In this document: positions 19,707-28,739 of the stretch, one piece after another | Layout of the letters: the number at the start of each line of letters is the position of its first letter | Position numbering within the stretch: the first letter of the stretch is position 1 | Origin: Listeria costaricensis | GTDB lineage: Bacteria; Bacillota; Bacilli; Lactobacillales; Listeriaceae | Length of the DNA stretch: 64,000 nucleotides | Assembly: GCF_900183385.1 (NCBI RefSeq) | Contig: NZ_FXUT01000005.1 | Location: forward strand, 1 to 64,000 | Reading direction: 5' to 3' | Notes under the pieces: model-generated | Database searches by the model: none | Told to the model about the DNA's origin: nothing | What the model saw: only the letters and a program-made list of their open reading frames with translations | Program-made: the position numbers and the translations under genes

Positions 19707-21089
19707 TTATTTATAGTTTCTACGTTTTAAAATCGTGATGGATTCTGTATGAGCAGTCTGCGGAAACATGTCCAGCGGCTGAATCGAGCGGATACGGTAA
19801 CGTTTGTTAAGGACTGCTAAATCCCGCGCCAGTGTTGATGGATTGCAGGACACGTAAATCACCTGTTTCGGTTTCATTTGCATGAGTGAGCGGATTAGTT
19901 CCGCGTCAAGTCCTGTCCGCGGTGGATCGACTACGACTGCGTCCGGTTCGTACCCTTCCTGCTGCCATTTCTGAAAGACCGTTTTGGCATCGCCCACTTC
20001 ATACTGCACATTGTCGAGCTGATTTTTCGCAGCATTTTTGCGTGCATCTTCAATGGCCTCTGGAATGGTATCCATCCCGCGTACTTCCCCGGCAAATGGT
20101 GCGAGCATTAGGCCGATCGTCCCTACTCCACAATAAGCATCGACAATTTTTTCCTTGCCGGTCAATGTCAGTGCATTCTTTACTTCTTGATACAGTTTTT
20201 CGGTTTGCGATGGATTCAATTGGAAAAAGGCGCGCGCTGATAAGTCATACATCATGTCGCCCATTTTTTCGGTGATCGTTTCTTTGCCCCATAGCAAAAT
20301 CGTTTCCGCACCAAAAATACGTGCTGTCTCCTCTGGCTGCCGGTTTTGCATGATCGAGACGACTTCTGGATGGGTTTCTCGAATGATTTTGAGCAGCTCT
20401 TCAAGATGCGGGATTTCTTCGGTCCGCGTGACAAGGACGAGTTGCATTTCGCCTGTTTGAACGCCAATCCGTGTGACGATTGTTTTGATGATGCCGGTTT
20501 CCTTCCGCTCATTATACGCCGGAATGTGGAGCTTGTTCAGTGCTTCTCTGACCGTCTGCGTCAGCTCGACTGTTTGCGGAGTTTGGACGAGGCAGTCATC
20601 AATTGGAACCAAGCGATGACTGCCGATCTGAAATAGACCACTTACCAGCTCACCACGCGCGTTCGTCCGGGTTTGAAACTGATTTTTATTGCGATAGCGG
20701 AACGGTTCGTCCATACCGATTGTTTCTTTCAGCTTCACCTTTTTCAAATCTAGTTTCGTATATTTTTCAAGTGCCTGACGAATCAGGTCCTGTTTGAATG
20801 TTAGTTGGGCTGAGTAAGCCAGATGCTGCAGTTGACAGCCGCCGCATACCTCATATACGGGACATGGCGGGGTAATTCTGTCAGGAGAGGGCCGCTCGAC
20901 TTTTTGGAGTTCGGCCTCCGTGTAGCTCGCTTCTGGCCGGGTCACAAGTGCTGTTACTTTCTCGCCCGGAAGTGCCCCTTTTACAAAAATGACCTGCTTT
21001 TGATGGTAACCGATCCCCTCGCCGTTGATACCAAGCCGCTTGATTTCGAGCGTCAGCTGATCGCCGTTCTTTAAATTCGTTCCCTTCAC
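19707..21089 (-). CDS. rlmCD: 23S rRNA (uracil-C5) methyltransferase RlmCD
   Basis: A 460-aa SAM-dependent RumA-type enzyme that methylates U747 and/or U1939 of 23S rRNA. It has an N-terminal TRAM domain (residues 5-60), an Fe-S cluster motif (CPVYEVCGGCQLQHL), the SAM site DAYCGVGTIGLML, DPPRTGLD and the catalytic VSCNPSTLARDL. The upstream ATG contains the Shine-Dalgarno itself, so I chose the GTG at 21089, 8 nt after GGAGG. Confidence 0.92.
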   Translation of the reverse strand: MKGTNLKNGDQLTLEIKRLGINGEGIGYHQKQVIFVKGALPGEKVTALVTRPEASYTEAELQKVERPSPDRITPPCPVYEVCGGCQLQHLAYSAQLTFKQDLIRQALEKYTKLDLKKVKLKETIGMDEPFRYRNKNQFQTRTNARGELVSGLFQIGSHRLVPIDDCLVQTPQTVELTQTVREALNKLHIPAYNERKETGIIKTIVTRIGVQTGEMQLVLVTRTEEIPHLEELLKIIRETHPEVVSIMQNRQPEETARIFGAETILLWGKETITEKMGDMMYDLSARAFFQLNPSQTEKLYQEVKNALTLTGKEKIVDAYCGVGTIGLMLAPFAGEVRGMDTIPEAIEDARKNAAKNQLDNVQYEVGDAKTVFQKWQQEGYEPDAVVVDPPRTGLDAELIRSLMQMKPKQVIYVSCNPSTLARDLAVLNKRYRIRSIQPLDMFPQTAHTESITILKRRNYK

Positions 21090-21247
21090 TTTGTCTGCCT
21101 CCATTTCATATCTTTTTCATACTAGCAGAAATAGAAACGTTTGTCACTGGCGCATTGTACTTTTTAAAAATAAGGGTATAATGAAGAGTTGTAATTGGTT
21201 GAAAAGAAAGGGGTTCCTACCCGATGACCTTGGAAGGAGAAAAGAAT

Positions 21248-21886
21248 GTGATTGTACTTGCTGGAATGATTGGCGCTGGAAAAAGTAGCTACACGGAAAT
21301 GATTGCGCGAAATCTAAACTCGACGGCTTTTTATGAAAGTATCCGTGATAACCGGATTTTGGAGAAATTTTATGATGATCCAAAACGCTGGGCTTTCGCG
21401 CTGCAAATCTATTTTTTAAATACGCGTTTTCGTAGTATTAAGGACGCTTTGCAGGATCAAAATAATGTGCTTGATCGAAGTATTTATGAGGACGCGCTTT
21501 TTACACAGATTAATTTTGAAGAGGGCAACATTTCAGAACCGGAAATGGATACATATTTGGATCTGCTTGATAATATGATGGAAGAGCTTGCTTTCATGCC
21601 GAAAAAATCGCCTGACTTGTTGATTTATCTGCGGGGCAGCCTTGATACGGTCTTAAAGCGCATTGAACTACGCGGTCGGCCTTATGAACAGACGGATTTG
21701 AATCCGGGACTCATTGATTATTATAAACATCTTCACAGCCGCTATGACGACTGGTTCCATTCCTATGATAAGAGTCCCACCCTTGTGATTGACATTGATA
21801 CGGTGGATATTGCACGACCGGAAGATCAGGAAAAAGTGATGGCACTGATTCATGCCAAACTTGCAGAAATCCGCTCAGCAAAATGA
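21248..21886 (+). CDS. Deoxynucleoside kinase (dGK/dAK family)
   Basis: A 213-aa salvage kinase phosphorylating deoxyadenosine or deoxyguanosine. The P-loop GMIGAGKSSYTE comes in the first 15 residues. DRSIYED near 76 is the DRS substrate motif, and RGRPYEQ gives the lid arginines. The longer ATG at 21224 lies ahead of the ribosome site; GTG at 21248 is 8 nt after GGAAGGAG and puts the P-loop at the usual position. Confidence 0.88.
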   Translation: MIVLAGMIGAGKSSYTEMIARNLNSTAFYESIRDNRILEKFYDDPKRWAFALQIYFLNTRFRSIKDALQDQNNVLDRSIYEDALFTQINFEEGNISEPEMDTYLDLLDNMMEELAFMPKKSPDLLIYLRGSLDTVLKRIELRGRPYEQTDLNPGLIDYYKHLHSRYDDWFHSYDKSPTLVIDIDTVDIARPEDQEKVMALIHAKLAEIRSAK

Positions 21887-21927
21887 AAAGCAGCGAAACG
21901 ATCATGCGGATCGTTTTGCTGCTTTTT
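21886..21927. terminator. Bidirectional Rho-independent terminator
   Basis: A near-perfect stem of about 18 bp (AAAAGCAGCGAAACGATC with its complement) begins at the kinase stop codon and ends just before the yihY-like stop. T-runs are present on both sides. Confidence 0.92.
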
Positions 21928-22789
21928 AATTGATATCGCCAACTTTTTGCTTTACTTTTAATAAGTTGATCGTGGCATTGAGCTCCCCGCCAGTCATCAA
22001 AATGATACCTGTAATATAAAACCATAACATTAAAATAATGATGACCCCAATGCTTCCGTAAGTCGCTGAGTAGTTGCCAAAATTATTGACGTAATAGGCA
22101 AACCCCAATGAGGCGACCGACCAGCCGACTGTAGCAAAAACTGCCCCTGGTAGTACGCCGAGAATGTGATTTTTTTTGGCAGGCGCCACCCAGTATAAAA
22201 AGGTGAAGACGACAAAAATGACGATCACCGTGACAATCCAGCGAATATTATTCCAAAAATCAAGCACCTCTTTTGAAACATGTAGGTGGTTAAAAATAAA
22301 CATGCCGATCTGCTGCCCAAAGACGAGCAGTAAAAGTGTACAGGCAATCGTGCCGATCATGGCCACTGTAAAGACAATCGACAGAAACCGCTTGATAAAA
22401 TAATTCCGTCGATCCGTCACACTATAGGCCTTATTAAGCGCTTTTGTCACAGCATTCATCCCATTGGAAGCAGACCATAGTGTTGCTAGGATCCCGACGG
22501 ACAAAAGTCCTCCGTTTCGGTTGGAAAGCAGATTGTCCAGATTATCCTCTAAAAAGGAAATAATCTGTTCGGGAGCAAATTCTTGAATGAGATTAAAGAC
22601 AGAATCACGATCGATATTTAAGTATGCAAGAAGCGTTGCGGCAATAAGAAGCATTGGAAAAATCGAAAATAACATATAGTAGGCGAGTTGTGCGGCATTA
22701 CCCGACACATCATTTTTCCCGATTCTGCCAAACAGCACCATTGTCAATCGGTAAAATCTGCTCCTTGTTATTTTTTTGAAAAACTTCAT
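21926..22789 (-). CDS. YihY/BrkB family membrane protein
   Basis: A 287-aa integral membrane protein with six hydrophobic segments and the family hallmarks AQLAYYMLFSIFPMLL (residues 33-48) and LWSASNGMNAVTKALNKAY (108-126). Older databases call it ribonuclease BN, which is a misannotation. Its function in Gram-positives is unknown. Confidence 0.85.
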   Translation of the reverse strand: MKFFKKITRSRFYRLTMVLFGRIGKNDVSGNAAQLAYYMLFSIFPMLLIAATLLAYLNIDRDSVFNLIQEFAPEQIISFLEDNLDNLLSNRNGGLLSVGILATLWSASNGMNAVTKALNKAYSVTDRRNYFIKRFLSIVFTVAMIGTIACTLLLLVFGQQIGMFIFNHLHVSKEVLDFWNNIRWIVTVIVIFVVFTFLYWVAPAKKNHILGVLPGAVFATVGWSVASLGFAYYVNNFGNYSATYGSIGVIIILMLWFYITGIILMTGGELNATINLLKVKQKVGDIN

Positions 22790-22914
22790 GAAACTTGTCC
22801 CCCTGTTCTGTTTGCTTTTCCCGCTTTAAAAGTGTACCAAACGCCCCGACTCGTGACAAGTGTTAAGAAAATATGATAGAATCAAGCGTATATCTTGCAA
22901 AGGAGTTCCAAAAA

Positions 22915-23139
22915 ATGAATTTGAATGAGCCATCTCAACAAAATACGGACTTTATGTTAAAAGAAATAACCGATAAGCTGAAAATGGTCAACTCGGGTGT
23001 GTTTGAACATCTATCTGTTGAGGCAATCCATTATGAGAAACTACTGGAGCTATATCAGCTGATTAAACGTAAAAAGAGTTTCAGCACGCGTGAAATGCAG
23101 CTTTTTGCAGAAGAATTACGGTTGATTCGTAAAGATTAA
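22915..23139 (+). CDS. UPF0435 family protein (YfkK-like)
   Basis: A 74-aa soluble helical protein of the UPF0435/DUF1128 family, with the conserved run FMLKEITDKLKMVNSGV. I chose the ATG at 22915, 8 nt after AAAGGAG; an upstream in-frame ATG lacks a ribosome site. Function is unknown. It converges with the AAC(3)-like gene and overlaps its end by 4 bp. Confidence 0.82.
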   Translation: MNLNEPSQQNTDFMLKEITDKLKMVNSGVFEHLSVEAIHYEKLLELYQLIKRKKSFSTREMQLFAEELRLIRKD

Positions 23140-23939
23140 TGAGTATCCAAATAAGAAACCGCAAAATCGACCAGCTCGCGCATGGGATAGATTTTTGAGG
23201 CGGCTCCTGCGATATGTACCGTGCAGGAGCCGTTTTCTTTTTCGTATGCACGACCGATCTCAATAAAGCGATCACTATCATAAGCCGCTTCTTCAAATGT
23301 TTCGGTCACGCGCCTGCCGTTTTTGAGCAAGACCGCTCGATTTTGGGCGACAGGAATTTTGCTGGACCGCTCTTCTGCCAGATGAAGCGACGTGTTTCGA
23401 TCATTGTCCACACCAAATAAAACGATTTTTGCTTGCGGCAGCGTATATAATTTGGCAAGCGGCGAATTTTCACCAAGGCCGTGTGCGAGTGTCTGACCAT
23501 CTGTCAGATATTCCGCCTCTTTTCCCCAAGCTGTTAACGATAGATAGGGATGGCTGCTACGCATAACGTCCGGCAAAGCTCGAAAGGTTTCGGCCACAAC
23601 CCCCATATGGAAACATGGCGTACGGTCTTTATCAAATACAGGCATCTCCTGCCTGATTTCCTCCCACCATTCTTTTGGAACGGGCGGATTTTCCCAAGTA
23701 CTGGGATCCGTCAAGCCACCTGTTTGAGAGGCCATCATCAAATTTCCTTCTGTTGTTATCGTCTCTTGAAGGGCATTGATCAGGGCGATTGCTCCGCCGC
23801 ATATCCAGCCAGCTTTGCTCATCGCCGAATGGAAAATGACGGCATCTCCCGCCTCTATTCCCTGCAGTTGAAATTCCTTTTTCAAACGTGTGACCGTATA
23901 GGGGTGCTGCGTTTTCCAAATCGCCAATTTTTCGCCCAT
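23136..23939 (-). CDS. AAC(3)-family aminoglycoside N-acetyltransferase-like protein
   Basis: A 267-aa member of the AAC(3)/YokD fold, using acetyl-CoA. It has the family features VIFHSAMSKAGWICGGAIALINAL near residue 30, RTPCFHMGVVAETFRALP with conserved HMG, and SSHPYLSLTAWGKEAEYL. Chromosomal homologues are common in Listeria and Bacillus and are not proof of resistance. The ATG at 23939, 8 nt after GGAGGG, is preferred to that at 23954. Confidence 0.82.
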   Translation of the reverse strand: MGEKLAIWKTQHPYTVTRLKKEFQLQGIEAGDAVIFHSAMSKAGWICGGAIALINALQETITTEGNLMMASQTGGLTDPSTWENPPVPKEWWEEIRQEMPVFDKDRTPCFHMGVVAETFRALPDVMRSSHPYLSLTAWGKEAEYLTDGQTLAHGLGENSPLAKLYTLPQAKIVLFGVDNDRNTSLHLAEERSSKIPVAQNRAVLLKNGRRVTETFEEAAYDSDRFIEIGRAYEKENGSCTVHIAGAASKIYPMRELVDFAVSYLDTH

Positions 23940-23963
23940 CGATTCGCCCTCCATTTCATTAAA

Positions 23964-24002
23964 AAAGCAGGCACAAGCGGCCGTCCCGCTCCTGCCTGCT
24001 TT
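23964..24002 (-). terminator. Rho-independent terminator of map
   Basis: An AAAGCAGGCA stem pairs with TGCCTGCTTT, with a T-run on the minus strand. It lies immediately after the map stop codon and before the AAC(3)-like gene. Confidence 0.82.
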
Positions 24003-24009
24003 CAGTTAT

Positions 24010-24768
24010 TTAGTCATTTTCGCCTTGATAAGTCAGGATTTCCGGACCTTCTTTGGTAATCGCAATGGTATGCTCATACTGGGCAGAAAGTGAACCGTCG
24101 ACCGTCCGAGCCGTCCAGCCGTTATCGTCCATCTTGGCTCTCCAGTCACCGATATTGACCATTGGTTCGATCGTGATGACCATGCCTTCTTTTAGACGCG
24201 GACCTTTGCCCGGTTGACCGTAATGCGGTACTTCTGGTTTTTCATGCAGTGTCGGGCCGATACCATGACCGATAAAGTCCCGCACAACAGAAAGCTGTTC
24301 CCCTTCTACATAAGTCTGAATCGCATGGCCAATGTCGCCGATTCGATTGCCGACTTGCGCCTGTTCAATCCCAAGATAAAGCGATTTGCGTGTCACTTCC
24401 ATTAAACGTTCCACTTCGTCGCTCACTTCACCGACACCATATGTCCAGGCCGAGTCCGCAAGTGCACCGTGAAAATTGACGACCATATCGACTGTGATCA
24501 GATCGCCTTCATTCAAGACTGTTTTCCGCGGAAAGCCGTGACAAATTTCATCATTAATACTGGCACAAATGGCATATTCATAGCCTTCAAAGCCTTTTTG
24601 CTCAGGAGTTGCTCCGTGTTTACGCAAGAACTCATCTGTGAAAACTTCTAAATCCCAGCTTGTAATGCCAGGTTTGATTAATTTTTTAATTTCTTTATGT
24701 GTAGCAACTAAAATTTCACCGGCACGTTTCATCTCATCGATTTCGCGGCGTGATTTAAGTGTGATCAT
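24010..24768 (-). CDS. map: Methionine aminopeptidase, type I
   Basis: Removes the initiator methionine from new proteins. The 252-aa protein keeps the pita-bread metal ligands: Asp in VDMVVNFHGALADSAWT, the second Asp in the same run, His in GHGIGPTLHEKPEVPHYG, Glu in TIEPMVN and Glu in QYEHTIAIT. The His in GYEYAICASINDEICHG is the substrate residue. Length and motifs match the type Ia enzymes. Confidence 0.95.
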   Translation of the reverse strand: MITLKSRREIDEMKRAGEILVATHKEIKKLIKPGITSWDLEVFTDEFLRKHGATPEQKGFEGYEYAICASINDEICHGFPRKTVLNEGDLITVDMVVNFHGALADSAWTYGVGEVSDEVERLMEVTRKSLYLGIEQAQVGNRIGDIGHAIQTYVEGEQLSVVRDFIGHGIGPTLHEKPEVPHYGQPGKGPRLKEGMVITIEPMVNIGDWRAKMDDNGWTARTVDGSLSAQYEHTIAITKEGPEILTYQGEND

Positions 24769-24886
24769 TCTATTTCGTCATCCTCTCCAAAAATTCCACT
24801 ATCTATAATTATACCTCTAAATAACAAGTTTTGCTAGTAAAAGTAAGAATTTATGCGCCTTTCCTCTTTCAAATTCTGAAAAAAGG

Positions 24887-24914
24887 TTGCAGATTTTGCC
24901 CAGACAATTATAAT
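24887..24914 (+). promoter_or_regulatory. Sigma-A promoter of the flavodoxin gene
   Basis: TTGCAG (24887-24892) and a perfect TATAAT (24909-24914) are 16 bp apart. They lie 88 bp ahead of the flavodoxin ATG, which implies a 5' leader of about 80 nt. No riboswitch was recognised in it. Confidence 0.7.
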
Positions 24915-25001
24915 AGAAGTGATAGTGAATTCTTTTACAGAAGAAATCACGTGTTAGAACCTATAAATGAATCAAAAATTTCAGAAGATGGTGGTTAGAA
25001 C

Positions 25002-25451
25002 ATGTCAAAAAAAGTAATGATCGTTTATGCGAGTATGACAGGAAATACACAAGAAATTGCAGACATTCTTGGCGAAGAGCTTGAAAAATATGAGATTGAA
25101 GTTGAAATCGAAGAATGTATCTCCGTCGAACCGGAAGAACTGCTTGATTATGATGGCGCGCTGATTGGCGGCTATACGTATGATGACGGCCAGCTTCCAG
25201 ATGAGTTTGTGGACTTTTATGAAGATATGGCAGATGTCGATTTCACCGGCAAAGTCTGCGCTTCCTTCGGGTCTGGCGATACGTTTTATGATGAATTCTG
25301 CTTAACGGTTGATTTGATTGAACAGCGTCTGAAAGAAAAAGGCGCGACGGTTCCAGTTGCCGGGCTAAAAGTCGATCTTGATCCTGACGAAGACGATGTT
25401 GTTCGCGCTGAAGCTTATGCGAAAACATTTGTCGAAGCACTGAATGCCTAA
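25002..25451 (+). CDS. Flavodoxin
   Basis: A 149-aa acidic FMN electron carrier. The phosphate loop SMTGNTQEIA is at residues 11-20, the isoalloxazine-stacking loops GGYTYDDGQLPDEF near 57, and GSGDTFYDEFC near 90. Flavodoxins replace ferredoxin under iron limitation. The gene is monocistronic, with its own promoter and terminator. The ribosome site (GGTGGT) is weak. Confidence 0.9.
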   Translation: MSKKVMIVYASMTGNTQEIADILGEELEKYEIEVEIEECISVEPEELLDYDGALIGGYTYDDGQLPDEFVDFYEDMADVDFTGKVCASFGSGDTFYDEFCLTVDLIEQRLKEKGATVPVAGLKVDLDPDEDDVVRAEAYAKTFVEALNA

Positions 25452-25461
25452 TTCCAATGAA

Positions 25462-25488
25462 CCAGCTGCTCGTTGCAGCTGGTTTTTT
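25462..25488 (+). terminator. Rho-independent terminator
   Basis: Perfect 8-bp stem CCAGCTGC with GCAGCTGG, a 5-nt loop, then six T residues, after the flavodoxin gene. Confidence 0.9.
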
Positions 25489-25533
25489 GTGCCTTTTATG
25501 CTACAATAAGAACCAAGAAGGGAGGCTTTTTTC

Positions 25534-25764
25534 ATGAGTGTGAAATTGAATGGCCAGAATCCAAAGCGAAAGATACCTGTTAAACTGATTATTAGTGCCC
25601 TTTTAGTTATTTTGATTATTGTTTTTGCGGCAGTGAATGCAGAAAATGTCCGTGTGAATTTTATTTTTGGTTATGCGGAATTCCCGCTTGTTTTGATCAT
25701 CTTGGGCTCTGCTTTGATCGGCGCCTTGATTATGCTCGGATTCAGTTATTTCAAACGAAAATAA
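25534..25764 (+). CDS. LapA-domain (DUF1049) membrane protein
   Basis: A 76-aa protein with two hydrophobic helices. The loop NAENVRVNFIFGYAEFPLVLIIL is typical of LapA/DUF1049 domains. Its role in Gram-positives is unknown. GGGAGG lies 9 nt ahead of the ATG, and it stands alone between terminators. Confidence 0.8.
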   Translation: MSVKLNGQNPKRKIPVKLIISALLVILIIVFAAVNAENVRVNFIFGYAEFPLVLIILGSALIGALIMLGFSYFKRK

Positions 25765-25774
25765 TCCGGCAATC

Positions 25775-25805
25775 GTACCGCTCTCTACTAGGCGGTACTT
25801 TTTTA
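25775..25805 (+). terminator. Rho-independent terminator
   Basis: Perfect 7-bp stem GTACCGC with GCGGTAC, followed by eight T residues. Confidence 0.88.
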
Positions 25806-25923
25806 ATGCAAAAAGACTCTGTTTCCTATGAAAATTTAGTTAATTCTTAATTAATCGATTGCTTTCATCCTCTTTTTAAGCTACTATTATACTGTTGAAT
25901 TTAATCAGGTAGGAGTTGTAAAT

Positions 25924-27156
25924 ATGACAACATTTAATGAAAAATTAGCCAAATATGCTGAATTGATCGTAAAAGTTGGTGTGAATGTCCAAGCAGATCA
26001 AAAAGTAGTAGTCTCAGCGAATCTTGATGCGGCACCGCTTGTTCGGCTTATTACCAAATTTGCCTTTGAAAATCAGGCGAAGGATGTCATCGTCAACTGG
26101 AATGACGAAGCTGTGACGCGTGAACGTTATGTAAATGCCCCACTCAGCGTTTTTGAAGAAGCTCCTGAGTTCCGTGCAAAGGAACGTACAGAACTTGCCA
26201 AAGAAGGTGCATGCTTTATTTCCATTGCTTCTGATGACCCTGATTTATTGAAAGGTGTAAGCGGCGAAAAAATTTCTGCCAATCAAAAATCAATGGGCAA
26301 AGTTCTCGTGGAATTCCGCGAGCTCATGATGTCCAATACTGTAAGCTGGACGGTCGTTGCAGCAGCTTCTTCTGGCTGGGCAAAGAAAGTCTTCCCGGAC
26401 AAACCGGAAAACGAACAAGTTGATGCACTTTGGGACGCTATTTTTGAAACAACACGTGTCAATACACCCGATCCAGTCGCTACTTGGAAAAAACATGATG
26501 AAACACTTAATAACAAAGCAGATGAACTCAATGACAAGCAGTTCAAAACGCTTCATTATCAAGCACCGGGCACAGATCTTTATATCGGCCTGCCAGATGA
26601 TCATATTTGGGTCGGTGCTGGAAGCTACAATAAAAAAGGCCATGAATTTATGGCCAATATGCCAACTGAAGAAGTGTTCTGCTGTGCTGAGCGTAACCGC
26701 GTTGACGGCTATGTTTCCAGTACGAAACCGCTTAGCTATGGTGGCAACATTATTGATAACTTTAAATTAACATTTGAAAATGGACGGATCGTAAACGTCG
26801 AAGCTGAAAAGGGACAAGAAATTTTGGAAAACCTGATTGCAACGGATGAAGGTTCCCATTATTTGGGTGAGGTTGCACTTGTACCGGATCCATCACCGAT
26901 CTCACAGAGCGGCATTCTCTTTTTCAACACCCTATTCGACGAAAATGCTTCCAACCACTTGGCAATCGGAAGTGCATATGCGTTTAATATCAAAGGCGGC
27001 GAGGAAATGAGCCGTGATGAACTAGAAAAACGCGGTGTCAATACAAGTCTTACACACGTTGATTTCATGATTGGTTCTGACAAAATGAACATTGACGGCA
27101 TTACGAAATCAGGTGAAACGCTTCCTGTATTCCGAAATGGCGACTGGGCTTTCTAA
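25924..27156 (+). CDS. M29 family aminopeptidase (AmpS/PepS-like)
   Basis: A 410-aa metallo-aminopeptidase releasing N-terminal residues from peptides. M29 metal ligands are visible in the second half: the Glu in the NMPTEEVFCCAER region, GEVALVPDPSPIS, HLAIGSAYAFNIKGG, THVDFMIGSDKM and DGITKSGE. Length is right for the AmpS/PepS/TAP family. A single gene with AGGAGTTG 5 nt before ATG. Confidence 0.92.
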   Translation: MTTFNEKLAKYAELIVKVGVNVQADQKVVVSANLDAAPLVRLITKFAFENQAKDVIVNWNDEAVTRERYVNAPLSVFEEAPEFRAKERTELAKEGACFISIASDDPDLLKGVSGEKISANQKSMGKVLVEFRELMMSNTVSWTVVAAASSGWAKKVFPDKPENEQVDALWDAIFETTRVNTPDPVATWKKHDETLNNKADELNDKQFKTLHYQAPGTDLYIGLPDDHIWVGAGSYNKKGHEFMANMPTEEVFCCAERNRVDGYVSSTKPLSYGGNIIDNFKLTFENGRIVNVEAEKGQEILENLIATDEGSHYLGEVALVPDPSPISQSGILFFNTLFDENASNHLAIGSAYAFNIKGGEEMSRDELEKRGVNTSLTHVDFMIGSDKMNIDGITKSGETLPVFRNGDWAF

Positions 27157-27204
27157 AAAACTTGACACAGCTTGCCTTTTGAACTTGTCCTAGGTTGGAA
27201 AAGC

Positions 27205-27233
27205 CCTTGCGCTCCGTGCGTCTAGGGCTTTTT
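27205..27233 (+). terminator. Rho-independent terminator
   Basis: Stem AAAAGCCCT paired with AGGGCTTTT, then a T-run, after the aminopeptidase gene. Confidence 0.78.
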
Positions 27234-27267
27234 TATCCGTCTGTATCAACAGAAAGAAGGGACTTAC

Positions 27268-28539
27268 GTGAAATTTAAAACTTGGGACATCAATTTAAAA
27301 GTTCGGCTTTTCGGGGAAGCCTTGCTGGATATTTCTTTTTGGACGGTCTTCCCCTTTTTAACACTTTATTTTTCAGCAGCACTTGGACGGACAACGACCA
27401 GTATGCTGCTAATTTTCTCCCAGATTCTCGCAGTTTTTGCAGCCCTTTTAGGTGGCTACTTTGCGGATAACTTTGGGCGAAAACGGATGATGAGTATTTC
27501 TGTTATCGGCGAAGGCCTTGGCTTTCTTATTTTTGCTGTGGGGGCAACGAATCTGCTGCACTCGCCTTATTTAAGCTTTTTCGGCTTTACGCTGGCCAGT
27601 ATTTTTATGTCGTTCTATCAGCCGGCCAGTCAGGCGATGATCGCTGATGTCGTTTCACCCGAACACCGTAGCCATGTTTATTCCGTCTTCTACATGATGG
27701 TCAACATTGCGGTCGTTATCGGGCCTGTTCTGGGGTCAATCGTCTTCCATGATTTTACAGTTCAGACGCTTCTCACGATCACGGCAGCCGATCTGCTACT
27801 GCTGTTTCTCCTTCAAAAGTTCGGCCATGAGACAGCCCCGCTCGTCATTCATCCTGAACTCCGGGCTTCTTCTGACCGGAAAAATATCTGGGCTGTCCTA
27901 AAAGAGCAGCTGACGAATTATCAGTTAATTTTTAAAGATAAAATTTTCTTCCTGTATATCATTGCCGGAATCATCGTTGCCCAGGCTTTCATGCAGCTTG
28001 ATCTGCTTTTCCCGCTCTACATTCAGGAAGTCATTGGCGATACGTCCTTCCTTGGGATTACCATTTCCGGCGAACGGCTATTCGGCGTCATCGTCTCAAT
28101 TAATGGTTTCTGTGTGGCGCTTCTAACCGTCGTCGTTACTCGGCTAATGACACGCTATAAAGAAAAATTTGTCTTTATGAATTCTTCGTTCCTTTATGGA
28201 ATCTCGATTTTAATGTTCGGTCTCTTTACAAGTGCATGGGGGGCCATCTTAGCCATCATCCTGTTTAGCTTTGCAGAGCTGATGACAGTTGGTATTCAGC
28301 AGAATTTTGTCTCTCAGTTAGCTCCTGAGGATAAACGGGCCATGTACTTCTCGGCTGCTGGGCTTCGTTATACGCTTGGAAAAGTGATTGCCCCGCTTGC
28401 CATCACGCTCTCTACATTGATTGGTTATTTTAGCACATTCTTCATCATTGCGATTTTAGCTTTCATCAGTGGGATTATTTATTATTATATGTATAAGCAA
28501 TTTGAAAAAAGGCAGCAGCTTCAGAAAGGTCGCGAGTAA
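27268..28539 (+). CDS. Major facilitator superfamily transporter
   Basis: A 423-aa secondary transporter with 12 hydrophobic segments. The loop 2-3 signature reads GGYFADNFGRKRMM near residue 62. A multidrug-efflux-like (MdtG/YqjV type) role is a family guess. It begins at GTG after AGAAGGGA. The end runs into an A/T-rich stretch with a small hairpin. Confidence 0.85.
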   Translation: MKFKTWDINLKVRLFGEALLDISFWTVFPFLTLYFSAALGRTTTSMLLIFSQILAVFAALLGGYFADNFGRKRMMSISVIGEGLGFLIFAVGATNLLHSPYLSFFGFTLASIFMSFYQPASQAMIADVVSPEHRSHVYSVFYMMVNIAVVIGPVLGSIVFHDFTVQTLLTITAADLLLLFLLQKFGHETAPLVIHPELRASSDRKNIWAVLKEQLTNYQLIFKDKIFFLYIIAGIIVAQAFMQLDLLFPLYIQEVIGDTSFLGITISGERLFGVIVSINGFCVALLTVVVTRLMTRYKEKFVFMNSSFLYGISILMFGLFTSAWGAILAIILFSFAELMTVGIQQNFVSQLAPEDKRAMYFSAAGLRYTLGKVIAPLAITLSTLIGYFSTFFIIAILAFISGIIYYYMYKQFEKRQQLQKGRE

Positions 28540-28739
28540 ATCACTTGCGGCTTTTTTGTTATTACTTTTTTTACGAAAAATTTACGAATAAACCGAAACC
28601 ACGAGAAAACACTTGATTTTTTTTATAATTTGATGTCAGCTATGTATATTGGTTTTCACTTCTCCCGAAAAACATTATACTGATTAATAGGCAGCACGAA
28701 CGGCAGGAAATCATGGATAAAGAAAGCAAGGTGTAAAAA

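Noticed and set aside
23136-23939. Aminoglycoside resistance gene carried by the mobile element
   Set aside because: The AAC(3)-like gene lies 8 kb outside the ICE in conserved chromosomal order; such homologues are ordinary in Listeriaceae.
24770-25001. A riboswitch (for example FMN) ahead of the flavodoxin gene
   Set aside because: The leader is only about 80 nt, has no recognisable conserved core or terminator, and shows only a promoter.
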